DNA from: Shinella sp. SUS2
Lineage (GTDB): Bacteria; Pseudomonadota; Alphaproteobacteria; Rhizobiales; Rhizobiaceae
Reading direction: 5' to 3'
Assembly (NCBI RefSeq): GCF_001262505.1
Contig: NZ_KQ410732.1
Location: 426,119 to 490,118, forward strand
DNA: 64,000 nucleotides
In this document: positions 42,328 through 50,303 of the stretch, piece by piece
How positions within the stretch are numbered: the stretch's first letter is position 1
How the letters are laid out: every line of letters begins with the position of its first letter
Made by a program: the position numbers and the translations under genes
Notes under the pieces: generated by a model
Database searches by the model: none
What the model was told of the DNA's origin: nothing
What the model saw: only the letters and a program-made list of their open reading frames with translations

Positions 42328-43602
42328 ATGACCAAGATCACCAGCCTTCGCTCCATCGACCTGCGCTTCCCCACCTCGCAGAGCCTCGACGGCTCGGACG
42401 CGATGAACCCTGACCCGGATTACTCCGCCGCCTATGTGGTGCTCGGCACGGATACGCCCGGCCTCGAAGGCCACGGCCTCACCTTTACCATCGGCCGCGG
42501 CAACGACATCTGCTGCATGGCGATCGAGGCGATGAAACATCTGGTGATCGGTCTCGATCTCGCCTGGGTGCGCGAAAATCCCGGCCGTTTCTGGCGCCAT
42601 GTGACCAGCGACAGCCAGCTCCGCTGGATCGGCCCGGACAAGGGCGCGATGCATCTGGCAACCGGCGCTGTGGTGAACGCCGTGTGGGACCTCCTGGCCA
42701 AACAGGCGGGCAAGCCCGTCTGGCGGCTTGTCGCCGAGATGAGCCCGGAGGAGATCCTCTCCATCGTCGACTTCCGCTATCTGACGGATGCGCTGACGCC
42801 GGAGGAGGCGCTTGCCATCCTGAAGAGGGCAGAAGCGGGCAAGGCCGACCGCATCGCGACGCTGGAGAGCGAGGGTTACCCCTGCTACACCACCTCGGCC
42901 GGCTGGCTCGGCTATGACGACGAAAAGCTGCGCCGCCTCTGCCAGGAGGCCGTCGATCAGGGGTTCACCCATATCAAGATGAAGGTCGGCCGCGATCTGG
43001 AGGACGACAAGCGGCGCCTGCGCATCGCCCGGGAGGTGATCGGCGACGAGCGCACCATGATGATCGACGCCAACCAGATCTGGGAGGTGGGGCAGGCGAT
43101 CGACTGGGTGTCGGAGCTGAAGCCGTACAAACCCTTCTTCATCGAGGAGCCGACGAGCCCGGACGATGTTGCCGGCCACAAGGCGATCCGTGAGGCCGTT
43201 CATCCGGTCAAGGTGGCGACGGGCGAAATGTGCCAGAACCGCATCATCTTCAAACAGATGATCGCCGGCGGCGCGATCGACATCGTGCAGATCGACAGCT
43301 GCCGCATGGGCGGGCTTAACGAGGTGCTCGCGGTTCTGCTGATGGCGGCAAAATATGGTCTGCCGGTCTGGCCGCATGCCGGTGGCGTCGGCCTCTGCGA
43401 ATATGTCCAGCATCTCTCGATGATCGACTATATCGCCGTTTCAGGCACCAAGGATGGTCGCGTGATCGAATATGTCGACCATCTGCACGAGCATTTCATC
43501 GATCCCTGCCATATCGAGAATGCTGCCTACATGCCGCCCACGCTGCCGGGCTTTTCGATCGAGATGAAGCCGGAATCGATTGCCGCTTACACGTTCGGCT
43601 GA
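42328..43602 (+). CDS. fucD: L-fuconate dehydratase
   Basis: 424 residues, the FucD/ENOSF1 length. Hallmarks are 'GHGLTFTIGRGNDI' and 'GYPCYTTSAGWLGYDDEK'. The active site is complete: Lys217-x-Lys219 (KMK), Asp247 (IDAN), Glu273 (IEEP), Glu300 (TGE), Asp323 and His350 (WPH). These are each one position from the residues I recall for Xanthomonas FucD. It dehydrates L-fuconate to 2-keto-3-deoxy-L-fuconate. It is the last gene of the operon, followed by a convergent gene and a hairpin. Confidence 0.93.
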   Translation: MTKITSLRSIDLRFPTSQSLDGSDAMNPDPDYSAAYVVLGTDTPGLEGHGLTFTIGRGNDICCMAIEAMKHLVIGLDLAWVRENPGRFWRHVTSDSQLRWIGPDKGAMHLATGAVVNAVWDLLAKQAGKPVWRLVAEMSPEEILSIVDFRYLTDALTPEEALAILKRAEAGKADRIATLESEGYPCYTTSAGWLGYDDEKLRRLCQEAVDQGFTHIKMKVGRDLEDDKRRLRIAREVIGDERTMMIDANQIWEVGQAIDWVSELKPYKPFFIEEPTSPDDVAGHKAIREAVHPVKVATGEMCQNRIIFKQMIAGGAIDIVQIDSCRMGGLNEVLAVLLMAAKYGLPVWPHAGGVGLCEYVQHLSMIDYIAVSGTKDGRVIEYVDHLHEHFIDPCHIENAAYMPPTLPGFSIEMKPESIAAYTFG

Positions 43603-43609
43603 CGCGGCC

Positions 43610-43632
43610 GGGGCGGCCGTCTCCGCCGCCCC
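43610..43632. terminator. GC-rich hairpin between convergent genes
   Basis: GGGGCGGC at 43610-43617 pairs perfectly with GCCGCCCC at 43625-43632 around a seven-base loop. It lies between the stops of fucD and the C45 hydrolase gene. There is no T run on either side, so termination in either direction is possible but unproven. Confidence 0.45.
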
Positions 43633-43646
43633 GTTCATGATGGAGA

Positions 43647-44690
43647 TCAGGAAACAGGCTTCAGGTCTCCGTCCATCACAAAACGCGGCGTATCTTCCGG
43701 GCGATCATAGACCTGCCAGCGGATGCTGTTCGTGCCGACGTGGAACACTGCGGTTGCCAGCGTGTTCTCGTGGTCCGGGTCGTCCGGCTGTGCGCGATAG
43801 ATGGGCAGCGGCGATACGGCCTTGTCCCACAGGATGGTACGCGGATCCCGCAGGGTTTCGCCACCTTCGGCGACAAGACGGTCTCCGCGCTGCTGCCGCG
43901 CCCCGGACGAGCCGGTGATCACCTGCCGCTCGCCAGCCATACGGGCATGAACCAGATGATTGGAATGGCATTGCGGGCGGTCAAGCGTGATGGCGGAGCA
44001 TTGCCCATGGGTGAATTCCACGCTGACGAGCCGCGGATCGCCCCTTTGCCCGAGCGTCATGTGAAAGGCACCGGCCCGTTCCGAGGTCTTCAGCAGATGG
44101 ATGGCCGCATCTATCGACGGGCAGTCCAGCAGGGCGCGCCCGAGCACCATGCGCGGGAGGCCCGTGCCGACACCGCGCGAGCGGATGTTGTTGACGGTCT
44201 GAACGAGGCCCGCCGCCGTCACCGCAAAGGTGTGGCCGGGGATCGAGGCCGGATAGACGAAACTGGTGAAGGCCGTGCCGCCCTCGGGGCGGATATGGGC
44301 GAGCGCGCAATACCCGCGAAAGCCGGGATCGCCGTCCTCGTTATGGGCGAGCAGCGGTTCGGCGCCGGGTATCTGCACGGTCGTGCAGCCATCTGGCGCG
44401 AAGGCCCAGAGGTCGCCGCGGCAATTCCACAGGAAGACGTCGTCGAAGGGAAGATCGAGGCCGAGGGCGAGGCCCTGGAGTTCCGCCCAACAGGTCGGGA
44501 AGCGGGCCTCCACCATCCGGCGCATCGCGGCAACGCGCGGATCCGCGCGAAAGGCGAGGACCGAAGCCCAGGCATGGCCGTGCACCAGATGCCGATGGAC
44601 GATGTCTCGACCGAAACGACCGAGCTGGAGGCCGATCTCCCGCGGCCTGCCGGCAATCTCGATGAAACCCAGCCTGGTGTCAGTGGACAT
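43647..44690 (-). CDS. C45-family N-terminal-nucleophile acyltransferase/hydrolase
   Basis: 347 residues of the peptidase C45 (acyl-CoA:6-aminopenicillanic acid acyltransferase-like) family. The self-cleavage site is Gly101-Cys102 ('APDGCTTVQ'), after which Cys102 becomes the catalytic N-terminus; 'LLAHNEDGDPGF' and 'AGLVQTVNNIRSRGVGTGLPR' type stretches follow. Family members hydrolyse or transfer amide-linked acyl groups. No signal peptide. It is the last gene of the minus-strand amino-acid importer operon, so it may release an amino acid from an imported acylated compound. The start overlaps the ATPase gene end. Confidence 0.86.
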   Translation of the reverse strand: MSTDTRLGFIEIAGRPREIGLQLGRFGRDIVHRHLVHGHAWASVLAFRADPRVAAMRRMVEARFPTCWAELQGLALGLDLPFDDVFLWNCRGDLWAFAPDGCTTVQIPGAEPLLAHNEDGDPGFRGYCALAHIRPEGGTAFTSFVYPASIPGHTFAVTAAGLVQTVNNIRSRGVGTGLPRMVLGRALLDCPSIDAAIHLLKTSERAGAFHMTLGQRGDPRLVSVEFTHGQCSAITLDRPQCHSNHLVHARMAGERQVITGSSGARQQRGDRLVAEGGETLRDPRTILWDKAVSPLPIYRAQPDDPDHENTLATAVFHVGTNSIRWQVYDRPEDTPRFVMDGDLKPVS

Positions 44691-45408
44691 GCTGCAAAAA
44701 CTCCCGCAGGCGTGGATTTTCAGGATTGGCGAGCAGGTCGGCCGGCTTGCCGTCGACGGAAATCTTGCCGTCCTCCATGAAGATCAGCCGCGTGCCGACC
44801 TGCCGGGCGAAGGCCATTTCGTGCGTGACGACGATCATCGTCATGCCCTCCTCGGCCAGCGCTTGCATGACGCGCAGCACCTCGTGGCGCAGTTCCGGGT
44901 CGAGGGCGGAGGTCGGTTCGTCGAACAGCATCAGCTTCGGCTTGACGGCCAGCGCCCGGGCAATCGCCACGCGCTGCTGCTGTCCGCCCGAAAGCTCGGC
45001 CGGGTAGTGGTGGCCGCGCTCGGCGAGACCGACTTTGGCGAGCAGCGCCCGCGCCTGTTCCTCGGCCTCGGCGCGGCTGGCGCCGCGCACGCGGCGGGGG
45101 CCGAAGGCGACGTTCTCCAGCGCCGTCATCTGCGGGAAGAGGTTGAACTGCTGGAAGACCATGCCGGCCTCCTGGCGAATGAGGCGCACCTGCGAGCGGC
45201 CGGCCTTGACGCTGATGTTGTCGACGGCGAGATCGCCGCCATTGATTTCCTCCAGCGCGTTGATGCAGCGCAGCAGCGTCGACTTTCCCGAGCCGGACGG
45301 GCCGATCAGCACGACCACCTCGCCCTTGTCGATGTTGAGGTCGACCTCGCGCAGCACCGCGACGGGGCCGAAGGTCTTCGTGACGTTTCGAAATTCCACG
45401 ATGCTCAC
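44680..45408 (-). CDS. Polar amino acid ABC transporter ATP-binding protein
   Basis: 242 residues from GTG 45408. Walker [10 protein letters not shown], signature [15 protein letters not shown], Walker [15 protein letters not shown] and the H-loop '[13 protein letters not shown]' identify a GlnQ/HisP-type subunit. The start overlaps the permease stop by four bases and the end overlaps the C45 gene. Confidence 0.94.
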   Translation of the reverse strand: MSIVEFRNVTKTFGPVAVLREVDLNIDKGEVVVLIGPSGSGKSTLLRCINALEEINGGDLAVDNISVKAGRSQVRLIRQEAGMVFQQFNLFPQMTALENVAFGPRRVRGASRAEAEEQARALLAKVGLAERGHHYPAELSGGQQQRVAIARALAVKPKLMLFDEPTSALDPELRHEVLRVMQALAEEGMTMIVVTHEMAFARQVGTRLIFMEDGKISVDGKPADLLANPENPRLREFLQHVH

Positions 45409-46061
45409 AGGATCCGCATCCTCTTTTCGGTGACGCGCAGGATCAGCGTCAGGGTTCCGGTCATCAGCAGGTAGAGGATCGCCACCGCGCTCCAGATTTC
45501 GACCGCGCGAAAATTGGCAGCCATGATCTCCTGGCCCTGACGGGTGAGTTCGCCGACACCGATGACGATGAACAGCGAGGTGTCCTTGAGGCTGACGATG
45601 AACTGGTTACCGAGCGGCGGGATCATGCGCCGGAAGGCGACGGGGCCGATGATGTAGACCAGCACCTTCCACAACGGCAGGCCGAGCGCTAGACCGGCCT
45701 CCTTCAGGCCCCTGTGCACGGACAGGAAGGAGCCGCGCACGATCTCCGCGATATAGGCGCCCGCATTGACGACGATCGCCGTGACGGCGGCAGTCATCGG
45801 GTTGACGCGGATATCGGCGAGAACCGGCAGCGCGAAATAGATGAACATCACCTGCACGACGATCGGCGTGCCGCGGATGAGCTCGATGTAAGTAAAGGCG
45901 ATGGCGTTCAGCAATGCGTTGCCATAGGCGCGCATCAGACCAGCGACGAAGCCGACGACAAGGCCGCCCACAAGGCCGGCGAGGGTGATGAGGATGGTGA
46001 GGCGTGCGCCGCTCAACAGGGCGGGCATGGCCTCGCCGATGACGGACCAGTCGAATTCCAT
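45405..46061 (-). CDS. Polar amino acid ABC transporter permease
   Basis: 218 residues from ATG 46061 (GGGGAG about seven bases upstream). The HisM/GlnP signature '[22 protein letters not shown]' region (key IELIRGTP.......F), several membrane helices, and the EAA-like loop '[21 protein letters not shown]' are clear. One permease gene only, so it likely forms a homodimer. Between it and the binding-protein gene is a 114-base gap with a hairpin. Confidence 0.93.
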   Translation of the reverse strand: MEFDWSVIGEAMPALLSGARLTILITLAGLVGGLVVGFVAGLMRAYGNALLNAIAFTYIELIRGTPIVVQVMFIYFALPVLADIRVNPMTAAVTAIVVNAGAYIAEIVRGSFLSVHRGLKEAGLALGLPLWKVLVYIIGPVAFRRMIPPLGNQFIVSLKDTSLFIVIGVGELTRQGQEIMAANFRAVEIWSAVAILYLLMTGTLTLILRVTEKRMRIL

Positions 46062-46132
46062 GAAGGGCTCCCCAGCGTGAGGAGGGTGCGCCGGCATGCC
46101 GACGCGCCCGGCGAGAGCAGGTTCAGCAAGTG

Positions 46133-46152
46133 GGCGGGGCGGTTTGCCCGCC
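46133..46152 (-). other. Stem-loop between the binding-protein and permease genes (minus-strand operon)
   Basis: GGCGGG at 46133-46138 pairs with CCCGCC at 46147-46152 around an eight-base loop. A second, imperfect GC-rich palindrome lies at about 46085-46110. The position matches the hairpins after the other binding-protein genes in this window. Confidence 0.45.
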
Positions 46153-46175
46153 GAAACTTGCCGAACGCCGAGACA

Positions 46176-46916
46176 TCAGAGTTTCGGTTCGGTGCCGAAC
46201 CACTTCTTGTAGATCTCGGTGTAGCGTCCGTCCTTCTTCATGTTGGCGAGCGCGGCGTTCACCTTGACGACGAGCTCACTGCCCTTCGGAAAGCCGATGC
46301 CGTATTGGTGGGCCATCATCTGCTCGCCGACGGCCTTCACCTTGCCGCCGCCGGCGGTCTTGACGTAGTAGAGCACGTTCGGCGTGTCGTGCATGGCGGC
46401 ATCGACGCGGCCGGTCTGGAGTTCCAGATAGGCGTTGTCGATGTTCGGGAACTGGCGCAGCTCCGTTTCCTTGAAGTGCTCCTTGGCATAGTCCGTTGCC
46501 GACGTGCCGGTCTTGGTGGCAAGGATCTTGCCCTTCAGGTCCTCGGCGCTCTGGACCGTGCTGTCCGCCGGCACCATCAACAGGAAGCCGCTGTCGTAGT
46601 AGCCGTCGGAAAAATCGATCGCCTTCTTGCGCTCGTCCTTGATGGTGATGCCGGCAAGCGCCACGTCCACCTGCTTGGTCTGGAGAGCGGGAATGATGCC
46701 GTTGAAGTCCATCGGCTGCAGCGTGTAGGTAACGCCGATCTCCTTGGCGATGGCATCCCACATGTCGATGTCGAAGCCGACATATTTGTCGCCTTCCTTG
46801 AACTCGAAGGGCAGGAAGGCGGTGTCGGTGGCGACCACCAGGTCTTCGGCATGCACGCCCTGGCCAAAGGCAAGGGCCGATGCGAAGGCGGCAAAGAGAA
46901 TGGTACGCAGTTTCAT
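46176..46916 (-). CDS. Polar amino acid ABC transporter substrate-binding protein (GlnH-like)
   Basis: 246 residues with a signal peptide ('[19 protein letters not shown]' then EDLVVATD). The mature protein shows the family 3 pattern '[29 protein letters not shown]' (key PFEF...G...GFDID), '[15 protein letters not shown]' and '[15 protein letters not shown]'. It likely binds an amino acid or a related amine. It follows the class III aminotransferase gene on the same strand. Confidence 0.92.
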   Translation of the reverse strand: MKLRTILFAAFASALAFGQGVHAEDLVVATDTAFLPFEFKEGDKYVGFDIDMWDAIAKEIGVTYTLQPMDFNGIIPALQTKQVDVALAGITIKDERKKAIDFSDGYYDSGFLLMVPADSTVQSAEDLKGKILATKTGTSATDYAKEHFKETELRQFPNIDNAYLELQTGRVDAAMHDTPNVLYYVKTAGGGKVKAVGEQMMAHQYGIGFPKGSELVVKVNAALANMKKDGRYTEIYKKWFGTEPKL

Positions 46917-46937
46917 GGTTGTTCCCCTTTTGCTTGG

Positions 46938-48275
46938 TTATGCGTTTGGAAATGCGCCGATAGCGGCGTCGATTGCGTCGCCCAGCCTTTCGACGATGCG
47001 CGCGATGTCCGCGCGCTCGACGATGAAGGGCGGGGCGATCAGGACATGGTCGCCCTGCCGGCCGTCGATCGTGCCGCCCATCGGGTAGACCATCAGGCCG
47101 CGCGCCATGGCTTCCTTCTTGATCAGGCCGTTGAGCTTCAATTTCGGGTCGAAGGGTCGCTTGTTGACGCGATCCGCCACCAGTTCCACCCCGCGGAAAA
47201 GACCGCGCCCGCGGATGTCGCCGACATGGTGGTGGTTGCCGAGGCGCTCGACGAGCTGGCTTTCCAGTTCGGCGCCCATCGCGACGACATTGGCAAGGAG
47301 ATTTTCACGCCGGATGACCTGCTGGACGGCAAGCCCGGCGGCAGCGGCCATCGGATGGCCCATATAGGTATGGCCGTGCTGGAAGAAGCCAGAGCCGCTG
47401 GCGAAGGCCTCGAAGATCTTTTCCGAAAGCAGGACGGCGCCGACCGGCTGGTAGCCGCCGCCAAGCCCCTTGGCGATGGTCATCAGGTCGGGCGCGACAC
47501 CATCCTGCTCGCAGGCGTGCAACGTGCCGGTGCGCCCCATGCCGCACATCACCTCGTCGAGGATCAGCAGCACGCCGTAACGGTCGCAGATGGTGCGGAT
47601 GCGCTTCAGATAGTCGGCGACGGGCGGGACCGCGCCGGCCGTGGCGCCGACGACCGTTTCGGCGACGAAGGCGATGACTTCGTCTGCGCCCAGTTCCAGG
47701 ATCTTGTCCTCAAGCTGCCGGGCGGCGCGGGCCGCATAGGCCTCGTCGCTCTCGCCCGTTTCCTGCAGGCGGTAGGCGTAACACGGGTCGATATGGTGGG
47801 TTTCGACGAGCAGCGGCTTGAACTGCGCCCGCCGCCACTCGTTGCCGCCCGCCGCGAGCGCCCCGAGCGTGTTGCCGTGATAGCTCTGCCGGCGTGCAAT
47901 GATGTGACGGCGCTGCGGTTCGCCCTTCTCAACGAAGTACTGCCGCGCCATCTTCAGTGCCGCCTCGACCGCTTCCGAGCCACCGCTGACGAGATAGGCG
48001 TGGCTCAAGCCTGCCGGCGCATCAGCGATCAGCAACTCCGCCAGCGCCTCGGCGGCCTCGGAGGTGAAGAAGCCCGTATGGGCATAGGCGAGCCGGTCAA
48101 GCTGTTCGTGCAGCGCGGAAAGGACAGCGGGATGGGCGTGGCCGAGGCAGGAGACGGCGGCGCCGCCCGAGGCGTCGATATAGGCCTTGCCCTCGGCGTC
48201 GAACAGTTCGATGCCCCTGCCGCCCACGGCGACCGGCATGCGGGAATGGATGGTGCGATGCAGGAGGCGGGTCAC
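46938..48275 (-). CDS. Class III PLP-dependent aminotransferase
   Basis: 445 residues from GTG 48275, overlapping the RpiR stop by four bases. Signatures are 'LVSGGSEAVEAALKMARQY', 'SYHGNTLGALAAGG', the cofactor Asp240 ('LILDEVMCGMGRTG') and the PLP Lys269 ('TIAKGLGGGYQP'). Class III enzymes include omega- and beta-amino acid transaminases. With a divergent BKACE gene, transamination of a beta-amino acid to a beta-keto acid is an attractive role, but substrate is not proven by sequence. Confidence 0.9.
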   Translation of the reverse strand: MTRLLHRTIHSRMPVAVGGRGIELFDAEGKAYIDASGGAAVSCLGHAHPAVLSALHEQLDRLAYAHTGFFTSEAAEALAELLIADAPAGLSHAYLVSGGSEAVEAALKMARQYFVEKGEPQRRHIIARRQSYHGNTLGALAAGGNEWRRAQFKPLLVETHHIDPCYAYRLQETGESDEAYAARAARQLEDKILELGADEVIAFVAETVVGATAGAVPPVADYLKRIRTICDRYGVLLILDEVMCGMGRTGTLHACEQDGVAPDLMTIAKGLGGGYQPVGAVLLSEKIFEAFASGSGFFQHGHTYMGHPMAAAAGLAVQQVIRRENLLANVVAMGAELESQLVERLGNHHHVGDIRGRGLFRGVELVADRVNKRPFDPKLKLNGLIKKEAMARGLMVYPMGGTIDGRQGDHVLIAPPFIVERADIARIVERLGDAIDAAIGAFPNA

Positions 48276-49156
48276 GGACGCTTCACCCTTGTCTTGAGAT
48301 GGATGTTGAGGGCCGCCGACTGCCGGTCGACGGCAGCAAGCGCGGATCCTGCCGCATCCCCGGCCTGGCCGGCGACCAACGCGCCGAGCACTTCGGCGAC
48401 GACGAAGGCAGGCGACATCGTGTGCAGGAACGAGGGGCTTTCGGTCGGCACCACCAGCGTGCAGGCGGCTAGCTGGGCGAGAGGGGCGACGAGGCTGTCG
48501 GTGATGGCGATCAGCGGCACGCTCGCCTCGCCGGCGTAGTCGGCGATTTCGATCGTCTGGCGCGTATAGGGCAGAACGCTGACAGCGACCATCACGTCCT
48601 CGGCGCTCGCGCTGCCGAGCGCATCGGCGCCGATGCCGCCGACGGCATCCAGCATGATCGAATGTTTTCCCGCGAGCGACAGGATGTAGTGCAGATGCCA
48701 GGCCGGCGAATGACTTGAGCGCAGGCCAAGGCAGTAGATGCGTCGCGCTGTGCCGAGCAGGCGGGCGGCCTCCACCAGCATTTCCAGCGATTGCGGCTGC
48801 GAGAGCTGGCTGACTTGCGCGGCGATGCCGCCCAGCATGTCGGCCGCCAATACCTGGTCACCCTTGAGCTTCTGGTTTTTCGCCTGTGCGCCGACGCGGC
48901 CGGCAAAGCCCGTGACGTCGCCGCGCATGGCATCCGCATGGCGCTGGCGGATATCCTCATAGCCGGCGAGGCCGAGATGTTTGGCAAGCCGCGTCATGGT
49001 GGCGGGTTGCACGCCCGCCTGCCTTGCCTGTTCGCGCATGGAGAGCAACGCAACCTCGTGCGGCTGGTTCAGCACATATTGCGCGGCGGCCTGAAGTTGC
49101 TCCGACATCGTGTCGAAGGCCTGGACGATCTGATCTGCGAGAGGGCTGGTTTGCAT
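48272..49156 (-). CDS. RpiR-family transcriptional regulator (HTH plus SIS domain)
   Basis: 294 residues from ATG 49156. The N-terminal HTH ('SMREQARQAGVQPATMTRLAKHLGLAGYEDI' region, key QAGVQPATMTRLAK.LG..GY) is followed by a complete SIS domain ('RIYCLGLRSSHSPAWHLHYIL', 'VAVSVLPYTRQTIEIADYA'). It heads the minus-strand operon of aminotransferase, importer and C45 hydrolase, and faces the BKACE gene across a 91-base gap with an 18-bp palindrome. A longer frame upstream to 49312 runs through the operator region and was not used. Confidence 0.9.
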   Translation of the reverse strand: MQTSPLADQIVQAFDTMSEQLQAAAQYVLNQPHEVALLSMREQARQAGVQPATMTRLAKHLGLAGYEDIRQRHADAMRGDVTGFAGRVGAQAKNQKLKGDQVLAADMLGGIAAQVSQLSQPQSLEMLVEAARLLGTARRIYCLGLRSSHSPAWHLHYILSLAGKHSIMLDAVGGIGADALGSASAEDVMVAVSVLPYTRQTIEIADYAGEASVPLIAITDSLVAPLAQLAACTLVVPTESPSFLHTMSPAFVVAEVLGALVAGQAGDAAGSALAAVDRQSAALNIHLKTRVKRP

Positions 49157-49215
49157 GGCGATCGAATACACCTTTCCAAATCTCTTTGCAACATGTGTTT
49201 CATTAATGTAGAATA

Positions 49216-49233
49216 ATGATCCATATGAATCAT
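49216..49233. promoter_or_regulatory. 18-bp symmetric operator between the RpiR and BKACE genes
   Basis: ATGAT-C-CATATG-A-ATCAT is symmetric at all but the two single spacer bases. The palindrome CATTAATG lies just upstream at 49201-49208. It is centred in the short divergent gap and is the best candidate for RpiR binding, which would coordinate both directions. Confidence 0.6.
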
Positions 49234-49247
49234 AGCATGGATGCACG

Positions 49248-50087
49248 ATGACAGATTCTTCCGTACTGCGCCGCGTGGCCATCGCCGTAGCCCCGAACGG
49301 CGGCCGCCGCACCAGAGTGGACCATCCTGCTATTCCGCTGACGCCTGCCGAACTGGCGGATACCGCCGCACGCTGCCTGGAGGCGGGTGCCGCGATGATC
49401 CACGCCCATGTGCGCCGGCCAGATGGCCGCCATCTCCTTGACGCCGATGCCTACGGGGCGGCGATTGCGGCCGTCCGCGCGGCGGTGGGCGATCGCCTGG
49501 TCATCCAGATCACCACGGAAGCGCTCGATCTCTATACGCCAGCGGAGCAGATCGCCGTTCTGAAGGCGGTGAAGCCGGAAGCGGCCTCGCTGGCGTTGCG
49601 GGAACTCGTGCCGGATGCGGCTGCCGAACCCGCCTTCGCCGACGTGCTCCTCTGGATGAAACGGGAAAACGTCCTGCCGCAGATCATCCTCTACGAGCCG
49701 ACGGAGGCGGTGCGCCTCGCCGAAATGATCCGGCGCGGCCTCGTGCCCTGGCCGGATATTCCCGTGCTCTACGTGCTCGGGCGCTACACCGTCTCCCAGA
49801 CCTCGCAGCCTGCGGACCTGCTGCCTTTCGTGGCACCGGAGACGCCGCGTTTTTCCAACTGGAGCGTCTGCGCCTTCGGTCGCCATGAAGCGGCCTGCGT
49901 CACCGCCGCCGCCTTGCTCGGCGGCCATGCCCGCGTCGGCTTCGAGAACAATCTCTTCAGGCCCGACGGCAGCCGCGCGATGTCCAATGCCGATCTTGTT
50001 GGCGCGGTCACGCTGGCCCTCGGCCATCTCGGTTGCACACCGTGCACTGCTGACGAAGTGCGCAAGGGTCTCGGCACTCCAGCCTGA
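49248..50087 (+). CDS. Beta-keto acid cleavage enzyme (BKACE, DUF849/Kce family)
   Basis: 279 residues. The metal site His52-x-His54 ('AAMIHAHVRRPDG') and a late Glu in 'ARVGFENNLF' are typical of BKACE, together with 'LVIQITTEALDLYTP'. Members condense a beta-keto acid with acetyl-CoA to give acetoacetate and a new acyl-CoA; the founding member cleaves 3-keto-5-aminohexanoate. The divergent class III aminotransferase could supply the beta-keto acid. ATG 49248 is close to the operator; no strong Shine-Dalgarno is visible. Confidence 0.88.
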   Translation: MTDSSVLRRVAIAVAPNGGRRTRVDHPAIPLTPAELADTAARCLEAGAAMIHAHVRRPDGRHLLDADAYGAAIAAVRAAVGDRLVIQITTEALDLYTPAEQIAVLKAVKPEAASLALRELVPDAAAEPAFADVLLWMKRENVLPQIILYEPTEAVRLAEMIRRGLVPWPDIPVLYVLGRYTVSQTSQPADLLPFVAPETPRFSNWSVCAFGRHEAACVTAAALLGGHARVGFENNLFRPDGSRAMSNADLVGAVTLALGHLGCTPCTADEVRKGLGTPA

Positions 50088-50303
50088 TGTATTTTGTCAG
50101 CATTGATGCTCAAGCCTTTGCGATATCGTCAAAAATATCTTCATAAAAATTGTAGAGGCCGCGATATCTTTGCCGGGCAGTTGAACTCGGCGGTATCCTC
50201 TTCGCCCTTGCGCTCTTTGCGGCGCTTGTCCCGGTATGCCGGGCAGCTTGCGAGGGTCGGGAAACTCGCATACGGAAGGAAGGGGACACGTAGGAGGGGT
50301 ATC

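Noticed and set aside
45714..48539. A 941-codon plus-strand open frame across the amino-acid importer genes
   Set aside because: It runs antisense through three clear genes and contains no recognisable domain; it is a GC artefact.
50120..50168. Direct repeat GCGATATC as an operator for the 2-hydroxyacid dehydrogenase
   Set aside because: Only eight bases long and the flanks do not match; it could be chance in an AT-richer gap.
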